DNA of 41,580 nucleotides from Helicobacter labetoulli (GCF_003670275.1 NZ_QXJF01000019.1:1-41580), one strand, 5' to 3'; shown: positions 1-7,960, counted from the first letter of the stretch. Program-made: numbers and translations. The notes: generated by a model not told the origin, from the letters alone.

Positions 1-72
1 TAACTCATCAGCTAATCCTATATTAGCTAAAACAGCCATACTGATTCCGGCAATGAAAAGTAATTTTTTCAT
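1..72 (-). CDS. Secreted protein, N-terminal fragment (runs off the window)
   Basis: The ATG at 70-72 (minus strand) follows an AAAAGGAG ribosome-binding site 6-7 nt upstream. The visible 24 residues begin MKKLLFIAGISMAVLANIGL and continue ADEL: a basic N-terminus, a hydrophobic core and a likely signal-peptidase site after LA. The protein is therefore probably exported to the periplasm or outer membrane. The rest lies beyond the left edge, so no function can be given. Confidence 0.7.
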   Translation of the reverse strand, partial: MKKLLFIAGISMAVLANIGLADEL

Positions 73-328
73 TCAAATGCTCCTTTTGTAGTGTAAAATG
101 TGGTTATTCGCCCAAGGGCTCCAAAAGAGAGACTTTTTTTAAATCGCACTTTTGCAACTCTTCTAATATTTTTTTTGCAGAACAAATCATAAGAGACATT
201 GACTATAGTGAATCATACTTGACAAAAAGAAGTAGGTTTGCCCAAGAGGATAAGAACTCTCTTGACAAATTTCTAAACGCAATTATATATTAAGACTCCA
301 CGATATTACAAATATATATTTTTGTTTT
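73..328. other. Intergenic region with possible 3' gene remnant
   Basis: I see no gene with a start codon and ribosome-binding site here. On the plus strand an open frame of about 40 codons ends with TAA near 291-293 (its tail reads FAEQIIRDIDYSESYLTKR and further charged residues), but it has no ATG, GTG or RBS and looks like the eroded 3' end of a lost gene. The T-rich stretch at 308-330 could end leftward transcripts. Confidence 0.3.
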
Positions 329-802
329 TTAGATTCCCAAGATACGAGACATTTCTTCTCGCATACTCATATCCTTTGTTGCACTCTCATATAAGGCAAA
401 GCCACCTTCGTTTTGTTTTTTGTCCCCACAGCTGTCCCAGCTAATGTCCCTGATAATGCCTTCTTTATATGCGAGAAACATTAATGCCTTAACCACCGCA
501 TCGTATCTATTTCTAGCAGTTTTGCAAAAGCTAAATTCGCCTACTTCTGCTTGTGGTTCAAGTGAGAATGTCTCACAGCTTTCGTCGCCAAAGCCATTAA
601 TCCAAATGCCATCGTTTGCAACATAGTCTTTCAAGAGCTCTTCGTTAAGCTCAAACACGCCAAAAGATGTTTCACCATCGCCACTAGCAAGCTCAATACC
701 TCTGTCAAAACCAAGTCTGCAGATTTCTCTTGCCATTTCAACAAATTCATCGCTGAATCTATCTTGCTTTTTGCTTTGAGTCCAATAGTTTGTATAACCC
801 AT
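329..802 (-). CDS. MGYTNYW-type conserved phage/plasmid protein of unknown function
   Basis: 157 aa, soluble and acidic. The start MGYTNYWTQ and internal features (a GxGDE.CE.F segment around residues 70-80, then an FCKTARNRYD.VVKA segment) match a family common in phages and plasmids whose members begin MGYTHYW. From family knowledge, its function is unknown. It is the first gene after a clear leftward promoter (834-862) and has a GGAGCGTAGAAATG start region. No catalytic motif is visible. Confidence 0.7.
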   Translation of the reverse strand: MGYTNYWTQSKKQDRFSDEFVEMAREICRLGFDRGIELASGDGETSFGVFELNEELLKDYVANDGIWINGFGDESCETFSLEPQAEVGEFSFCKTARNRYDAVVKALMFLAYKEGIIRDISWDSCGDKKQNEGGFALYESATKDMSMREEMSRILGI

Positions 803-833
803 TTCTACGCTCCTTTAATCTTTGTATGTGCGT

Positions 834-862
834 ATTATAGGGAGATTCGGGGTTTGTTTCAA
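834..862 (-). promoter_or_regulatory. Promoter TTGAAA-N17-TATAAT
   Basis: On the minus strand, TTGAAA (857-862) lies 17 nt from a perfect TATAAT (834-839), with CCCAT just upstream of the -35 box. It sits 32 nt before the MGYTNYW gene. The same CATTTGAAA -35 context recurs at 13.4, 18.65 and 24.5 kb, which suggests an element-specific promoter family. Confidence 0.7.
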
Positions 863-919
863 ATGGGATTTTGCTGTCAAAGAAGGAGTTGCAAAGAGCA
901 TTTCTCCTTTGTTAGAAGC

Positions 920-1564
920 TTATTTTATTTGCCGGAGAATCTGATTGTAATTCTCCATGAGTTTATTCTCTTGTTTCTCTTTAGTGGCTTGTGCTGTTTT
1001 TCTAGTTTCGTTTCTAGCTTCAATTTTAATTCTTTCCTCTGCAAGAAGCTTGTCAAACAATATACCGCAAAGCTCTCCCTTAAATTCTTTGTCAAAACAA
1101 ACCGCTAGCTCTGCTGGAAGCTTAATGTATTCCTCAAAAAAACCAGCCTTCAAGCTTTCTTCTGTGATTTTGCCTTGATCTATCAAATCTTGAATAATCC
1201 TATTTTCTTGTTCTTGCAGTTTGATGTAAGGAGTTTTATAAGCAAAAACATCAAGGCTAAGTGCTATTAGAATAACAGGCAACAAAAACCAAGGCATCTG
1301 ATTAGTTGCTTGGGAATAAACAACACCAAATGCGACACAAAAAACCAAAGCTACAATAAACAAAGTGCTTAACAGGGTTTGATGTTCTATCACAAATAGA
1401 ACAAGCTCTATATTTGTGTTGTTTTTATATGAAATATTAACCGCTATTTCAAAGGCTATTATTCCATATAGAAAAATTATGGGTGCGAGCACAATTAGAA
1501 TGCTTCCTATTGTGGCTAGAATGCCTCCTATTATAGCTTTGTCATTTGTTTTTTTTGCTGTCAT
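920..1564 (-). CDS. Membrane protein with three predicted transmembrane helices
   Basis: 214 aa. Hydrophobic segments lie at about residues 11-40 (IIGGILATIGSILIVLAPII and beyond), 52-80 and 90-110. A charged, probably helical cytoplasmic tail of about 90 residues rich in E, K and Q follows (TRKTAQATKEKQENKLMENY). No family recognised. It lies 2 nt behind the 318-aa gene, whose end supplies the GGAGAG ribosome-binding site, so the two are probably co-translated. Confidence 0.65.
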   Translation of the reverse strand: MTAKKTNDKAIIGGILATIGSILIVLAPIIFLYGIIAFEIAVNISYKNNTNIELVLFVIEHQTLLSTLFIVALVFCVAFGVVYSQATNQMPWFLLPVILIALSLDVFAYKTPYIKLQEQENRIIQDLIDQGKITEESLKAGFFEEYIKLPAELAVCFDKEFKGELCGILFDKLLAEERIKIEARNETRKTAQATKEKQENKLMENYNQILRQIK

Positions 1565-1566
1565 TT

Positions 1567-2523
1567 TTACTCTCCTTCACTGCTTTGTGGATTAGTTACA
1601 CTCTCCATTGCCTTAGCCTTATCATATCGTTGTAATTCCCCAAGCTCTTTTTTCCACTCCTCTAATTTTTGTGGCTTCCACTTTGGTGGTATATAGTTTC
1701 CTAATACAATCTTTTTAGGATTATAACACTCTATATTTTCTATTTGATTTTCCAAATAATCCTTATATATATTTTTATCTAAATAATTATTCTTTAACTT
1801 TTCAATAACTTTTTCTTTTAGCTTTTTATTTTTTGTGCTAATAAGCATAGGGCTTTTAAAATCATTTCCCAGCGTTAAATTTTTAAAAAGCAAATCCTGT
1901 TTTCTAGGGGCTCTCTCATAGCCTTTAATTTTTCCATTTATATCTCTAAAAGATAAATGTATCGCAGTGGCTTTATCTTTTAAGTTTTCTATGCCTCCTA
2001 AAACCACATACCTTTTATCAGCAAAAATGTCTTTATATTTCTGTGTGTCTTTCGCCGTCTTAAAGAGTTTAAATATTTCATCGCTAAAAAAAGCATATTG
2101 CCCCTCCCCATAGCCATCTACATATTCATCCCCTCTTTTTGCTATATGGAAAGCTAAATAGTCGCTCAACTCATCTATATTATTTTTAATGATTTTTACC
2201 ATTTGCGCTTTATTTTCTGCGGTTTTAAGCTTCTCTATAATAGGTTTAAAGTGTTTCGCAATGGCAGGGATAATTTCATTGTCCAGCATATCCCTCCTTT
2301 TAGCTCCTTCTATTTCATCAAACCATTTTAAGCTATTAAATCGTTCGTAAAGTTCTTTGAGATTAGCTTCAAAGTGTTCTATACTAGAATCCACTTTTTT
2401 CGGTGTGTTTTGTGGGATAATGGCGCTAGAGTTTAAGTGGCGTGCCCCTTTAGCAGAATCGTTAGCGGGTGTCGCCTTACCTTCCACTTCTCTGATGATT
2501 TCTTGCGTGATTAATGTCGCCAT
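1567..2523 (-). CDS. Hypothetical cytoplasmic protein, 318 aa
   Basis: No family recognised. The first 50 residues are polar and low in complexity (a linker-like stretch with NDSAKGARHLNSS). The middle (about 55-150) is helical and charged with ERFNSLKWFDEIEGAKRRDM. The C-terminal third contains FRDINGKIKGYERAPRKQDL and a lysine-rich stretch; the last 30 residues are acidic and polar. There is no signal peptide or membrane helix. The overall look is of an effector or phage accessory protein, but no function can be assigned. Confidence 0.6.
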   Translation of the reverse strand: MATLITQEIIREVEGKATPANDSAKGARHLNSSAIIPQNTPKKVDSSIEHFEANLKELYERFNSLKWFDEIEGAKRRDMLDNEIIPAIAKHFKPIIEKLKTAENKAQMVKIIKNNIDELSDYLAFHIAKRGDEYVDGYGEGQYAFFSDEIFKLFKTAKDTQKYKDIFADKRYVVLGGIENLKDKATAIHLSFRDINGKIKGYERAPRKQDLLFKNLTLGNDFKSPMLISTKNKKLKEKVIEKLKNNYLDKNIYKDYLENQIENIECYNPKKIVLGNYIPPKWKPQKLEEWKKELGELQRYDKAKAMESVTNPQSSEGE

Positions 2524-2571
2524 TTTATATTCCTTTGTCTTATGATGGCACTACAACAATAGGCAGTGCTT

Positions 2572-2913
2572 TCAAACAAGAAAATCTTGGTTGTTTTGAG
2601 CATTTCGAATCCACCTACAAACTTCTTGAATAGCCTCTTGTTTATTAGTTCCAAAATCTTTAGCAACAATAGCACCTTCTGAAACTTGAGAACCAAAGTC
2701 AAGCTTCAAGCCATTTTCAGTGAAGCCTATCACTTCGCCTTGTATTGCCTCTGCGAAATATGTCTTGCTATTTTTTTCTAGCGTTTCAATTATGCTGAAT
2801 TTTAGTATTCCGCCAAAGAGAGAAGCTACAATCACTTCTTTTGGATTGAAGCCTTCTTGCTTTAGCAATCCTTCCTCTAAGCGTTGGCTGATTTTTTGTT
2901 GTAGTTTTTCCAT
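2572..2913 (-). CDS. Hypothetical protein, 113 aa
   Basis: Soluble, with short beta-rich segments (EVIVASLFGGILKFSIIETL; GEVIGFTENGLKLDFGSQVS) that could form a small barrel or sandwich, and a helical N-terminus MEKLQQKISQRLEEGLLKQE. An AAAGGAATG start region precedes the ATG. No family recognised. It sits in the leftward cluster begun by the promoter at 3118-3146. Confidence 0.6.
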   Translation of the reverse strand: MEKLQQKISQRLEEGLLKQEGFNPKEVIVASLFGGILKFSIIETLEKNSKTYFAEAIQGEVIGFTENGLKLDFGSQVSEGAIVAKDFGTNKQEAIQEVCRWIRNAQNNQDFLV

Positions 2914-2935
2914 TTACATTCCTTTTCTTTCTAAA

Positions 2936-3088
2936 TTATCCGCCTAATCTCATAAGCACAAAAATCACAAGGGTTGTAATCACAATGCGCTCAATCCATT
3001 TTTTGATACGAGCCTTTGTTTCTGGCGTGAGATTTACTCTTTGTGTCATAAGCTCTTTCAGCCTACTTTTCTTATTCTCTTCTTCCAT
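2936..3088 (-). CDS. Small single-pass membrane protein, 50 aa
   Basis: The ATG at 3086-3088 has an AGGGAGTAGAAA ribosome-binding region. The product starts MEEENKKSRLKELMTQ, is charged for about 32 residues and ends in one membrane helix (IVITTLVIFVLMRLGG), so it is probably tail-anchored with the N-terminus in the cytoplasm. It is the first gene after the promoter at 3118-3146. Function unknown. Confidence 0.65.
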   Translation of the reverse strand: MEEENKKSRLKELMTQRVNLTPETKARIKKWIERIVITTLVIFVLMRLGG

Positions 3089-3117
3089 TTTCTACTCCCT
3101 TTTTATATTATGCGTGT

Positions 3118-3146
3118 ATTATATGGGAATGTAGCGATATTTTCAA
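3118..3146 (-). promoter_or_regulatory. Promoter TTGAAA-N17-TATAAT
   Basis: Minus strand: TTGAAA (3141-3146), a 17-nt spacer and TATAAT (3118-3123), about 30 nt before the 50-aa membrane-protein gene. Same layout as the promoter at 834-862. Confidence 0.7.
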
Positions 3147-3276
3147 GCGAGTTTTTTTGAAACAACCTTTGTTTTGGCAGAAACCATTGTTTGAAAGTTT
3201 GTTTTGGAATAGGACAATACGCAAACAAACATTCCGCAAACATAATTTTAGTTCAATTTCTACAAAAGGTGGTATT

Positions 3277-4098
3277 ATGCCTATTAATGTCGTTCCTGCG
3301 GCTAGTTTTTTGCTTTTGCAAACGCTAGTCTTTAGCCCAACTTCTCTTAGGGCTGGTGAGGGGTTAAGTCTAAGTATAGCTCCTGCTTACCAAGCCTATG
3401 TTTATAGTGAGCCTAGCGTTATGTCTATAAAAGGACAAATGAAGGGCTTTACAGGAGCGTTACAATATGCTTTTGAGGAGCACAGACATTCTCTTAGAGG
3501 GGGTTATTTCTTTGGGGAGGCTATGGAATATACAGGAGGCAAATGCTCTGTGGCAGATCCTTCGCAATGTCAAAGCCTTATTGCAGATTCTAATGATAAA
3601 TATTACTATGGAGAATATATCAGTCAATGGCTTTTAACTATGGATGGGAATCCGCTTGTATGGTTTAATGCTGGTGCAGGATATAGGGAGCTACACAACG
3701 ATGTTAATGAGGCAAGTGCCTACAAAAGAAAACAGAGCTATATTTATGCTGTGGCTGGATTAAGCCTAGAACATAAATTTTTAGAGAATGCAGTATTTTA
3801 TACGAATTTTTATGGGCGGTATCTTATTCGTGGAAATAACACAAGCTCTACAACAGGCATAGGTTTTGATGAGGATCTAAGATTTACGCAGAAAAAAGGC
3901 TATGGGGCTTTACTTGAAGTCGGTGTAAAGTATCGTATGTCTTATGTGGATTTTGGCGTTGAATTGTATGCTGATGGCTGGTATGTAGAGGATTCAAATC
4001 ATATAACTGCAACTATTCAGGGGGCTAGTGTTGGTGACTTTGTAGAGCCACTTAACTATACGGCAGCCATAGGTGCGCGTGTAATTCTTGGGATATGA
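3277..4098 (+). CDS. Probable outer-membrane beta-barrel protein
   Basis: 273 aa. The signal peptide spans about residues 1-26, with cleavage near SLRA. The mature part alternates polar and aromatic/hydrophobic residues in amphipathic strands (LSLSIAPAYQAYVYS, GALQYAF, SLRGGYFF, WFNAGAGYREL, YIYAVAGLSLEHKF, FYTNFYGRYLI, GALLEVGVKYRMSYVDFGVE), as in an 8-12-strand barrel. Two cysteines (CSVADPSQC) could form a loop disulphide. I chose ATG 3277, which has AAAGGTGG upstream, over a TTG 120 nt earlier with no RBS. The last residues (VILGI) lack the usual C-terminal aromatic. A +1 slip at the GGG near 4090 would give GYEIF, so the 3' end may be altered beside an inversion breakpoint. Confidence 0.65.
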   Translation: MPINVVPAASFLLLQTLVFSPTSLRAGEGLSLSIAPAYQAYVYSEPSVMSIKGQMKGFTGALQYAFEEHRHSLRGGYFFGEAMEYTGGKCSVADPSQCQSLIADSNDKYYYGEYISQWLLTMDGNPLVWFNAGAGYRELHNDVNEASAYKRKQSYIYAVAGLSLEHKFLENAVFYTNFYGRYLIRGNNTSSTTGIGFDEDLRFTQKKGYGALLEVGVKYRMSYVDFGVELYADGWYVEDSNHITATIQGASVGDFVEPLNYTAAIGARVILGI

Positions 4099-5839
4099 AA
4101 TATTTGTCGCTAAAGTTAAGGCTTCAATAGCCAGAATTAAAGCTGGAATCCTGTATTGTATGTATGAAAAGGTTCAAGGGGCTGGGGATACATTTGTTGA
4201 GCGCAATCTTCTTTATTCTTTTGCACGAGAAGCCTTAGAGTGCAAAGAATATTCATATTTGGATTTGCCTATAGATGACACTATAAACGATTTGATTGCA
4301 GAGAACAAACTGCATGTAGAAATGTATGAAAATACAGAATGCCTTTTCCTAAAAAACACATTTCTTAAGGAGCAGTATATCCTTGAAACTTTTAGGCTTC
4401 AGAAGGATAGAAAGGCGAGTATTTGCACCATAGAAGAAGCGGAAAACTACCTTGCTGAGTTTGAAAAAACACACAACATCACATTAAGCCAAGAGCAAAG
4501 AGAGGCGGTTATCTCCGCACAAAGTGGAGATAAAATCATTGCTATTACAGGGGCTGCTGGAACAGGTAAAACTTCTGTTTCTAAAGCCATATTAGGCTTG
4601 TTTGAAAAGAAATATGGCAGAAACAATATTGTATGTTGTGCTTTATCTGGCGTAGCCGCCGCTAGAGTTAAAAAACAATCTGGCTATGAGTCTTCAACCA
4701 TACATACGCTCTTAGGATATGATATTATCAAAAAAGGCTTTGCAAGGAACGAGGAGAACCCTATTCCTGCAAATGTGGTCTTACTAGATGAAGCTTCAAT
4801 GGTAGATCTTTCTATATTTCATAGTTTGCTTAAGGCTATAGATTTTCATAAGACACATCTTATTTTGCTTGGCGATTCAGCCCAGCTTCACCCTATCGGC
4901 TGTGGCGAAATCTTTAATGATACGCTGGATTTTAACTTGACTAAAAAGATTAGATTAACAAAAATCTTTAGGCAAGATGAAAGCAGTGCGCTCACCACAC
5001 TTGCAAGTGAAGTAAGAATAGGTCGTGTCCCTGATTACAAAGGAAAAGAATATAAAGACTTTTTCTTTGGCAAGATGGAAATTCCTTATTATTGGCAGAG
5101 AATAAAGGGTATGAGCGACACAGAAAAAAGGGCTGAGAGAGACAATATCCAAGAACAAATTCTTAACTATATGAGGCGTTGTATTGAGAGGGGCAAGCTT
5201 CGTGTGGAAGAAAGATTTGGCACACAGCCCCCAAAGAATTACGAAGAGCTGTGGGAAAGATTATCTTACACCCAAATCATTACGCCACAAAAAGAAGGTA
5301 TTTTAGGGGTAAAGAACCTCAACAAAGAAGCCCAAAAAATATTTAACCCTCCAGATCCTAAAAAGCCTTCATTTGAAGCTCAAGATTATACCTTTGCAGT
5401 TGGGGATAAGGTTATTCACCTTGTTAATAAAAACCTCACCTGTATTGTTAATGGTGAGGAAGATGAAAAGCGTGTATTTAATGGGCAAATAGGTGTTATC
5501 ACTTGCATAGACAACGAAGAAGATGAAATCATAGTGGAATATCCAAACGAGGGATTTGCGGCGATTTATAGCATTAAGCATTTTATGAGTTCAGAAATAA
5601 CACTTGCTTATGCTATTTCCATTCACAAATCGCAAGGTTCTGAGTTTTCGGTTGTATTTATACCTATGACAATGAACCACGCAGGAATGCTTAATTCAAA
5701 GCTGATTTATACAGCGATGACAAGAGCTAAAAATCAGGTTATCTTTATGGGCGAAACTTATGCGTTTGAAATGGGTTGCAAAAGAAAGAATGAGCTTAGA
5801 AGAAAAACGCTCATTAAAATCAGGCAGGAGCAGAACTAA
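4088..5839 (+). CDS. RecD2-like SF1 helicase, C-terminal (motor) half of a split gene
   Basis: The frame is open for 583 codons. It carries every SF1B/RecD helicase motif: Walker A GAAGTGKT (about 155-162), Walker B LLDEAS (232-237), LLGDSAQLHPIG, the IFRQDES arginine motif, SIHKSQGSEF (about 512-520) and YTAMTRAKNQV (about 541-551). The family has an N-terminal OB/helix-hairpin-helix module. Here that module is absent and instead lies on the other strand at 7253-7960. The first residues (AKVKASIARIKAGILYCMYE) match the point in RecD2 just after the N-terminal module. There is no clear RBS: TTG 4088 overlaps the end of the outer-membrane gene, and the first ATG is 4160. It may be a pseudogene fragment or still make an active short helicase. 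Confidence 0.85.
   Translation: MGYEIFVAKVKASIARIKAGILYCMYEKVQGAGDTFVERNLLYSFAREALECKEYSYLDLPIDDTINDLIAENKLHVEMYENTECLFLKNTFLKEQYILETFRLQKDRKASICTIEEAENYLAEFEKTHNITLSQEQREAVISAQSGDKIIAITGAAGTGKTSVSKAILGLFEKKYGRNNIVCCALSGVAAARVKKQSGYESSTIHTLLGYDIIKKGFARNEENPIPANVVLLDEASMVDLSIFHSLLKAIDFHKTHLILLGDSAQLHPIGCGEIFNDTLDFNLTKKIRLTKIFRQDESSALTTLASEVRIGRVPDYKGKEYKDFFFGKMEIPYYWQRIKGMSDTEKRAERDNIQEQILNYMRRCIERGKLRVEERFGTQPPKNYEELWERLSYTQIITPQKEGILGVKNLNKEAQKIFNPPDPKKPSFEAQDYTFAVGDKVIHLVNKNLTCIVNGEEDEKRVFNGQIGVITCIDNEEDEIIVEYPNEGFAAIYSIKHFMSSEITLAYAISIHKSQGSEFSVVFIPMTMNHAGMLNSKLIYTAMTRAKNQVIFMGETYAFEMGCKRKNELRRKTLIKIRQEQN
4096..4112. other. Putative left inversion breakpoint
   Basis: The outer-membrane gene stops at 4096-4098, and RecD2 homology begins within about 20 nt in mid-domain. 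TATTT at 4101-4105 is matched by its complement AAATA at 7296-7300, where the other half of RecD2 loses homology. Only this 5-bp inverted identity is visible; I found no long inverted repeats. Confidence 0.5.
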
Positions 5840-6132
5840 TGCCGATAGAAATCTTAGCGGTTGATATTTATTTTAAGGATACACTCAAGGATTCTATCGT
5901 GGATATGCTCCTTGAAGATGGATATAACGACTTCTTCTATATACACTGCTCCAAATACGCTTCTGGCTCATTATTGCAAAGTGCTTCGGAACAAGTCAGC
6001 GGAAGGCAAGAATATGGGCTTTTTAGAATGTTTTTAGATGAAGACAAGACAAAGTTCATTACCAACAAACTATTTCAAGCCTTTGGCAAAGAAAATATGC
6101 GTGTCTATACATACAAAACTTCTCAAGCCTAA
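5839..6132 (+). CDS. DUF3240-like (PII-fold) small protein
   Basis: 97 aa. The segment SASEQVSGRQEYGLFRMFLD followed by a short alternating segment ending MRVYTYKTSQA resembles the EQV-GR signature and C-terminal strand of the DUF3240 family, whose fold resembles the PII signalling proteins. This assignment is from memory of the family pattern. The start codon overlaps the helicase stop (TAATG), so the two are translationally coupled. Before the proposed inversion it would have followed an intact recD2 in the leftward operon. Confidence 0.5.
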   Translation: MPIEILAVDIYFKDTLKDSIVDMLLEDGYNDFFYIHCSKYASGSLLQSASEQVSGRQEYGLFRMFLDEDKTKFITNKLFQAFGKENMRVYTYKTSQA

Positions 6133-6609
6133 TTTCAATTATTATCAAAAAAATTGTTGCTAAAAGTGAATGAGACTCTGCGAAAGAAAACTAAATCTTT
6201 TGCAGAGTACGAGTAAAGGAGTATCCTAATGATTTCAACCTCAAAAGGATTTCTTTTGTGGATTGCAACACAAAAGAAAAAGGTAAGCAAGTTGTTTAGA
6301 GTCTAACATGCTTTTTTGCACAAACGACTAAAAAATAAAGGAATGTCTCATGTCTAAACACTTATCGTGCAGAAAAAAAGGCTGACAACGACACGAATAC
6401 CATCTCAAATTGCGAATGGGTGTGGGGGTGCAATTTTTTGCTTCAGTAAAAAAACAAAGAGATGAAAATTCAATGTCTCACCTATGATTGTAATGCTAGA
6501 AGGTAAATGAAAAACGATCTCTACGCACAATAATGCTTGATTAATGTTTTTTGGTTAGGATCTAATCTGCCTACTAACAGGCACATATTATGAAAGGAGG
6601 AGCGATAGT
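6133..6609 (+). other. Structured intergenic region with micro-ORFs
   Basis: About 480 nt without a conventional gene. It holds a hairpin whose arms ACTCTGC (6175-6181) and GCAGAGT (6202-6208) extend to about 12 bp, a 10-bp perfect hairpin (6251-6260 with 6269-6278) and three tiny frames with ribosome-binding sites: 25 codons at 6229-6306, 11 codons at 6350-6385 and an 8-codon frame near 6508. The motif AATGTCTCA occurs twice (about 6342 and 6472). It resembles the structured leaders of the right-hand half of the window. Confidence 0.4.
6229..6306 (+). CDS. Possible 25-aa peptide
   Basis: ATG 6229 follows AAAGGAG by 7 nt, an excellent start. The peptide begins MISTSKGFLLWIATQKKKVS: a short hydrophobic stretch then a basic tail, like small toxic or leader peptides. 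A 10-bp perfect hairpin lies inside the frame. Function unknown; it may be only a leader peptide controlling the next gene. Confidence 0.35.
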   Translation: MISTSKGFLLWIATQKKKVSKLFRV

Positions 6610-6789
6610 ATGTTTGGTTTTGGAAACAACAATGACAAGAATAGAAGCTCAAATGGCAACAATAACAATGCTAGGCGAGATGATAGAAATAACCAGAAGC
6701 CACAAGGGCAAGGTTATGGCAACAATAATGCCAACAACAATGATAAAAACAAAAAACAACAAGGCGGTATCGGCGGATTTTGGAGCTGA
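6610..6789 (+). CDS. Asparagine-rich low-complexity protein, 59 aa
   Basis: ATG 6610 is preceded by AAAGGAGG at the right distance. An overlapping frame from ATG 6590 uses a different reading frame and is rejected. The product starts MFGFGNNNDKNRSSNGNNNN, is disordered and rich in N, K, Q and G, and ends GGIGGFWS. Low-complexity N/G-rich tails occur in nucleic-acid-binding and phase-separating proteins, but no function is known here. Confidence 0.55.
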   Translation: MFGFGNNNDKNRSSNGNNNNARRDDRNNQKPQGQGYGNNNANNNDKNKKQQGGIGGFWS

Positions 6790-6865
6790 GTAGTCTATAC
6801 TTGAAGCATAGTAGCAAAATATTGTAGAATGTTTCTTGCTAAAAAAATATGCTAAGGAAATAACT

Positions 6866-7147
6866 ATGGAGCCAAGTTTGTCGTTAGAGACACAAGTGAA
6901 TTTTTTTAATGCAATGCCTCTGTGGGGCAAAATGCAAATTTTGGAAAACTTATCATTTAAAGCCGATGGTTTAGGCAGAGGTGTGATTCAGCAAGGTAGC
7001 TTCGTTTCTAAAAAGAAAAGCTATCCTATCCAAAACATTATCGCCAAACTCAAAGGCAAGAAAATGAAAGAATTTACAATGTATTTGAAAAATACCCCAC
7101 AAGAGAGCAATGTAATAGGTGTTGTTGTCTCTGCCTCTTTGGAATAA
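6866..7147 (+). CDS. Hypothetical protein, 93 aa
   Basis: Starts MEPSLSLETQVNFFNAMPLW at ATG 6866, 7 nt after AAGGA; an upstream ATG at 6836 would add ten residues but has no RBS. The protein is basic in the middle (VSKKKSYPIQNIIAKLKGKK) and ends in beta-like VIGVVVSASLE. No family recognised. Part of the rightward island. Confidence 0.6.
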   Translation: MEPSLSLETQVNFFNAMPLWGKMQILENLSFKADGLGRGVIQQGSFVSKKKSYPIQNIIAKLKGKKMKEFTMYLKNTPQESNVIGVVVSASLE

Positions 7148-7216
7148 TTTTTTCTTTGATGGCTTTAGACAAAAAGAGTATGATCCCAGTATTTGGGCTA
7201 AGAATAGGAGGTAAAG

Positions 7217-7510
7217 ATGAAGATGGTTAAAGATATTGTATTGATTGGCATTCTAGCGGCGATAATGTTTTTGCCTATATATTACATAGCATTTGAAATA
7301 CTTAAAAACGCTGGGTATGCCTGCTGGGTTAAAGCCAAGCTTCAAAGCTACCTCATCGGCTTTTTTAAAGCCAAAGCCTTTGATTTGTGTAAGAATGTAT
7401 GGGTTTTCCATAACCTTTTTTACGCTTTCTTCCTTAAAAGAATCATAGATTTTTTTAATGGAAGTGTTGCTTATACCATAGGGTGCGAGCATTCCTGTCA
7501 ATTCTCTTAA
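7217..7510 (+). pseudogene. Small membrane protein truncated and fused to antisense recD2 sequence
   Basis: ATG 7217 has a strong AGGAGG RBS and begins a credible membrane peptide: MKMVKDIVLIGILAAIMFLP then IYYIAFEILK. From about codon 29 (near 7300) the frame runs through DNA that encodes RecD2 on the opposite strand, so the remaining ~68 residues are meaningless antisense. This fits the right-hand breakpoint of an inversion: the true 3' end of this gene is missing here. Confidence 0.6.
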
Positions 7511-7960
7511 ATGTTTTTTACTCGCCCAAGCTTCTACAATATTATCAGCCTTCTTTTTCTTAATGCCTTTGATATTAAGTAATGCGCTTGGGTGATTTTC
7601 TATAACATTTACAAGGTTATCCCCAAAGCCCTGCATAAGAGCTTCAGCATTTTTCTTACTGATACCACTTGCAACTCTTGTAAGAAAGTAAAACATTTCA
7701 CTCTCTTTGTTCTCGTGGATAATAGAATAGGCATTAAATGCAAATTGCTCTCCATAAGGAGTTTGTTTTGGAGCACCAAAAAAGCAAAATCTATGATTTA
7801 AAAAAGCTTTTTCAGAGCTTGTTTCTTGTATGTCATAGTTGCCTGTTAATGTGATAGACTTACCATTTTCGTCTTTTGCATTAAGCACCAAAAAACCATT
7901 ACTACCAGCATATCTTATATGCGTAGGAGTAGCTATGATTCTGTCAATAGTCGCAGACAT
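7253..7960 (-). CDS. RecD2-like N-terminal OB/HhH module, other half of split gene
   Basis: 235 aa. It has the layout of the RecD2 N-terminus: OB-like region (ATPTHIRYAGSNGFLVLNAK, about 10-85), then tandem helix-hairpin-helix units (VASGISKKNAEALMQGFGDN; HPSALLNIKGIKKKKADNIV; LAPYGISNTSIKKIYDSF) and NPYILTQIKGFGFKKADEVA before LKLGFNP. It stops being RecD2-like after about residue 217; the last 15-20 residues are the antisense of the small membrane gene at 7217. There is no ATPase. The start has AAGGAG. Inverting about 4.1-7.3 kb would rejoin it to the motor half at 4088-5839. Confidence 0.85.
   Translation of the reverse strand: MSATIDRIIATPTHIRYAGSNGFLVLNAKDENGKSITLTGNYDIQETSSEKAFLNHRFCFFGAPKQTPYGEQFAFNAYSIIHENKESEMFYFLTRVASGISKKNAEALMQGFGDNLVNVIENHPSALLNIKGIKKKKADNIVEAWASKKHLRELTGMLAPYGISNTSIKKIYDSFKEESVKKVMENPYILTQIKGFGFKKADEVALKLGFNPAGIPSVFKYFKCYVIYRQKHYRR
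7290..7312. other. Putative right inversion breakpoint
   Basis: Here RecD2 N-terminal homology (minus strand) ends and the 5' part of a small membrane gene (plus strand) ends. AAATA at 7296-7300 is the inverted match of TATTT at 4101-4105. Confidence 0.5.

Noticed and set aside
3157-3276. Longer outer-membrane protein from a TTG start at 3157
   Set aside because: No ribosome-binding site; the ATG at 3277 has one and begins a proper signal peptide.
6590-6793. 67-aa frame starting at ATG 6590
   Set aside because: The strong AAAGGAGG sits inside this frame and serves ATG 6610 in another frame; the product of the 6590 frame has no sensible composition.
4088-7312. Long inverted repeats flanking the RecD2 inversion
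   Set aside because: I looked for matching arms near 4.09 and 7.30 kb and found only a 5-bp match; no integrase-type site is visible, so a reversible switch is not claimed.
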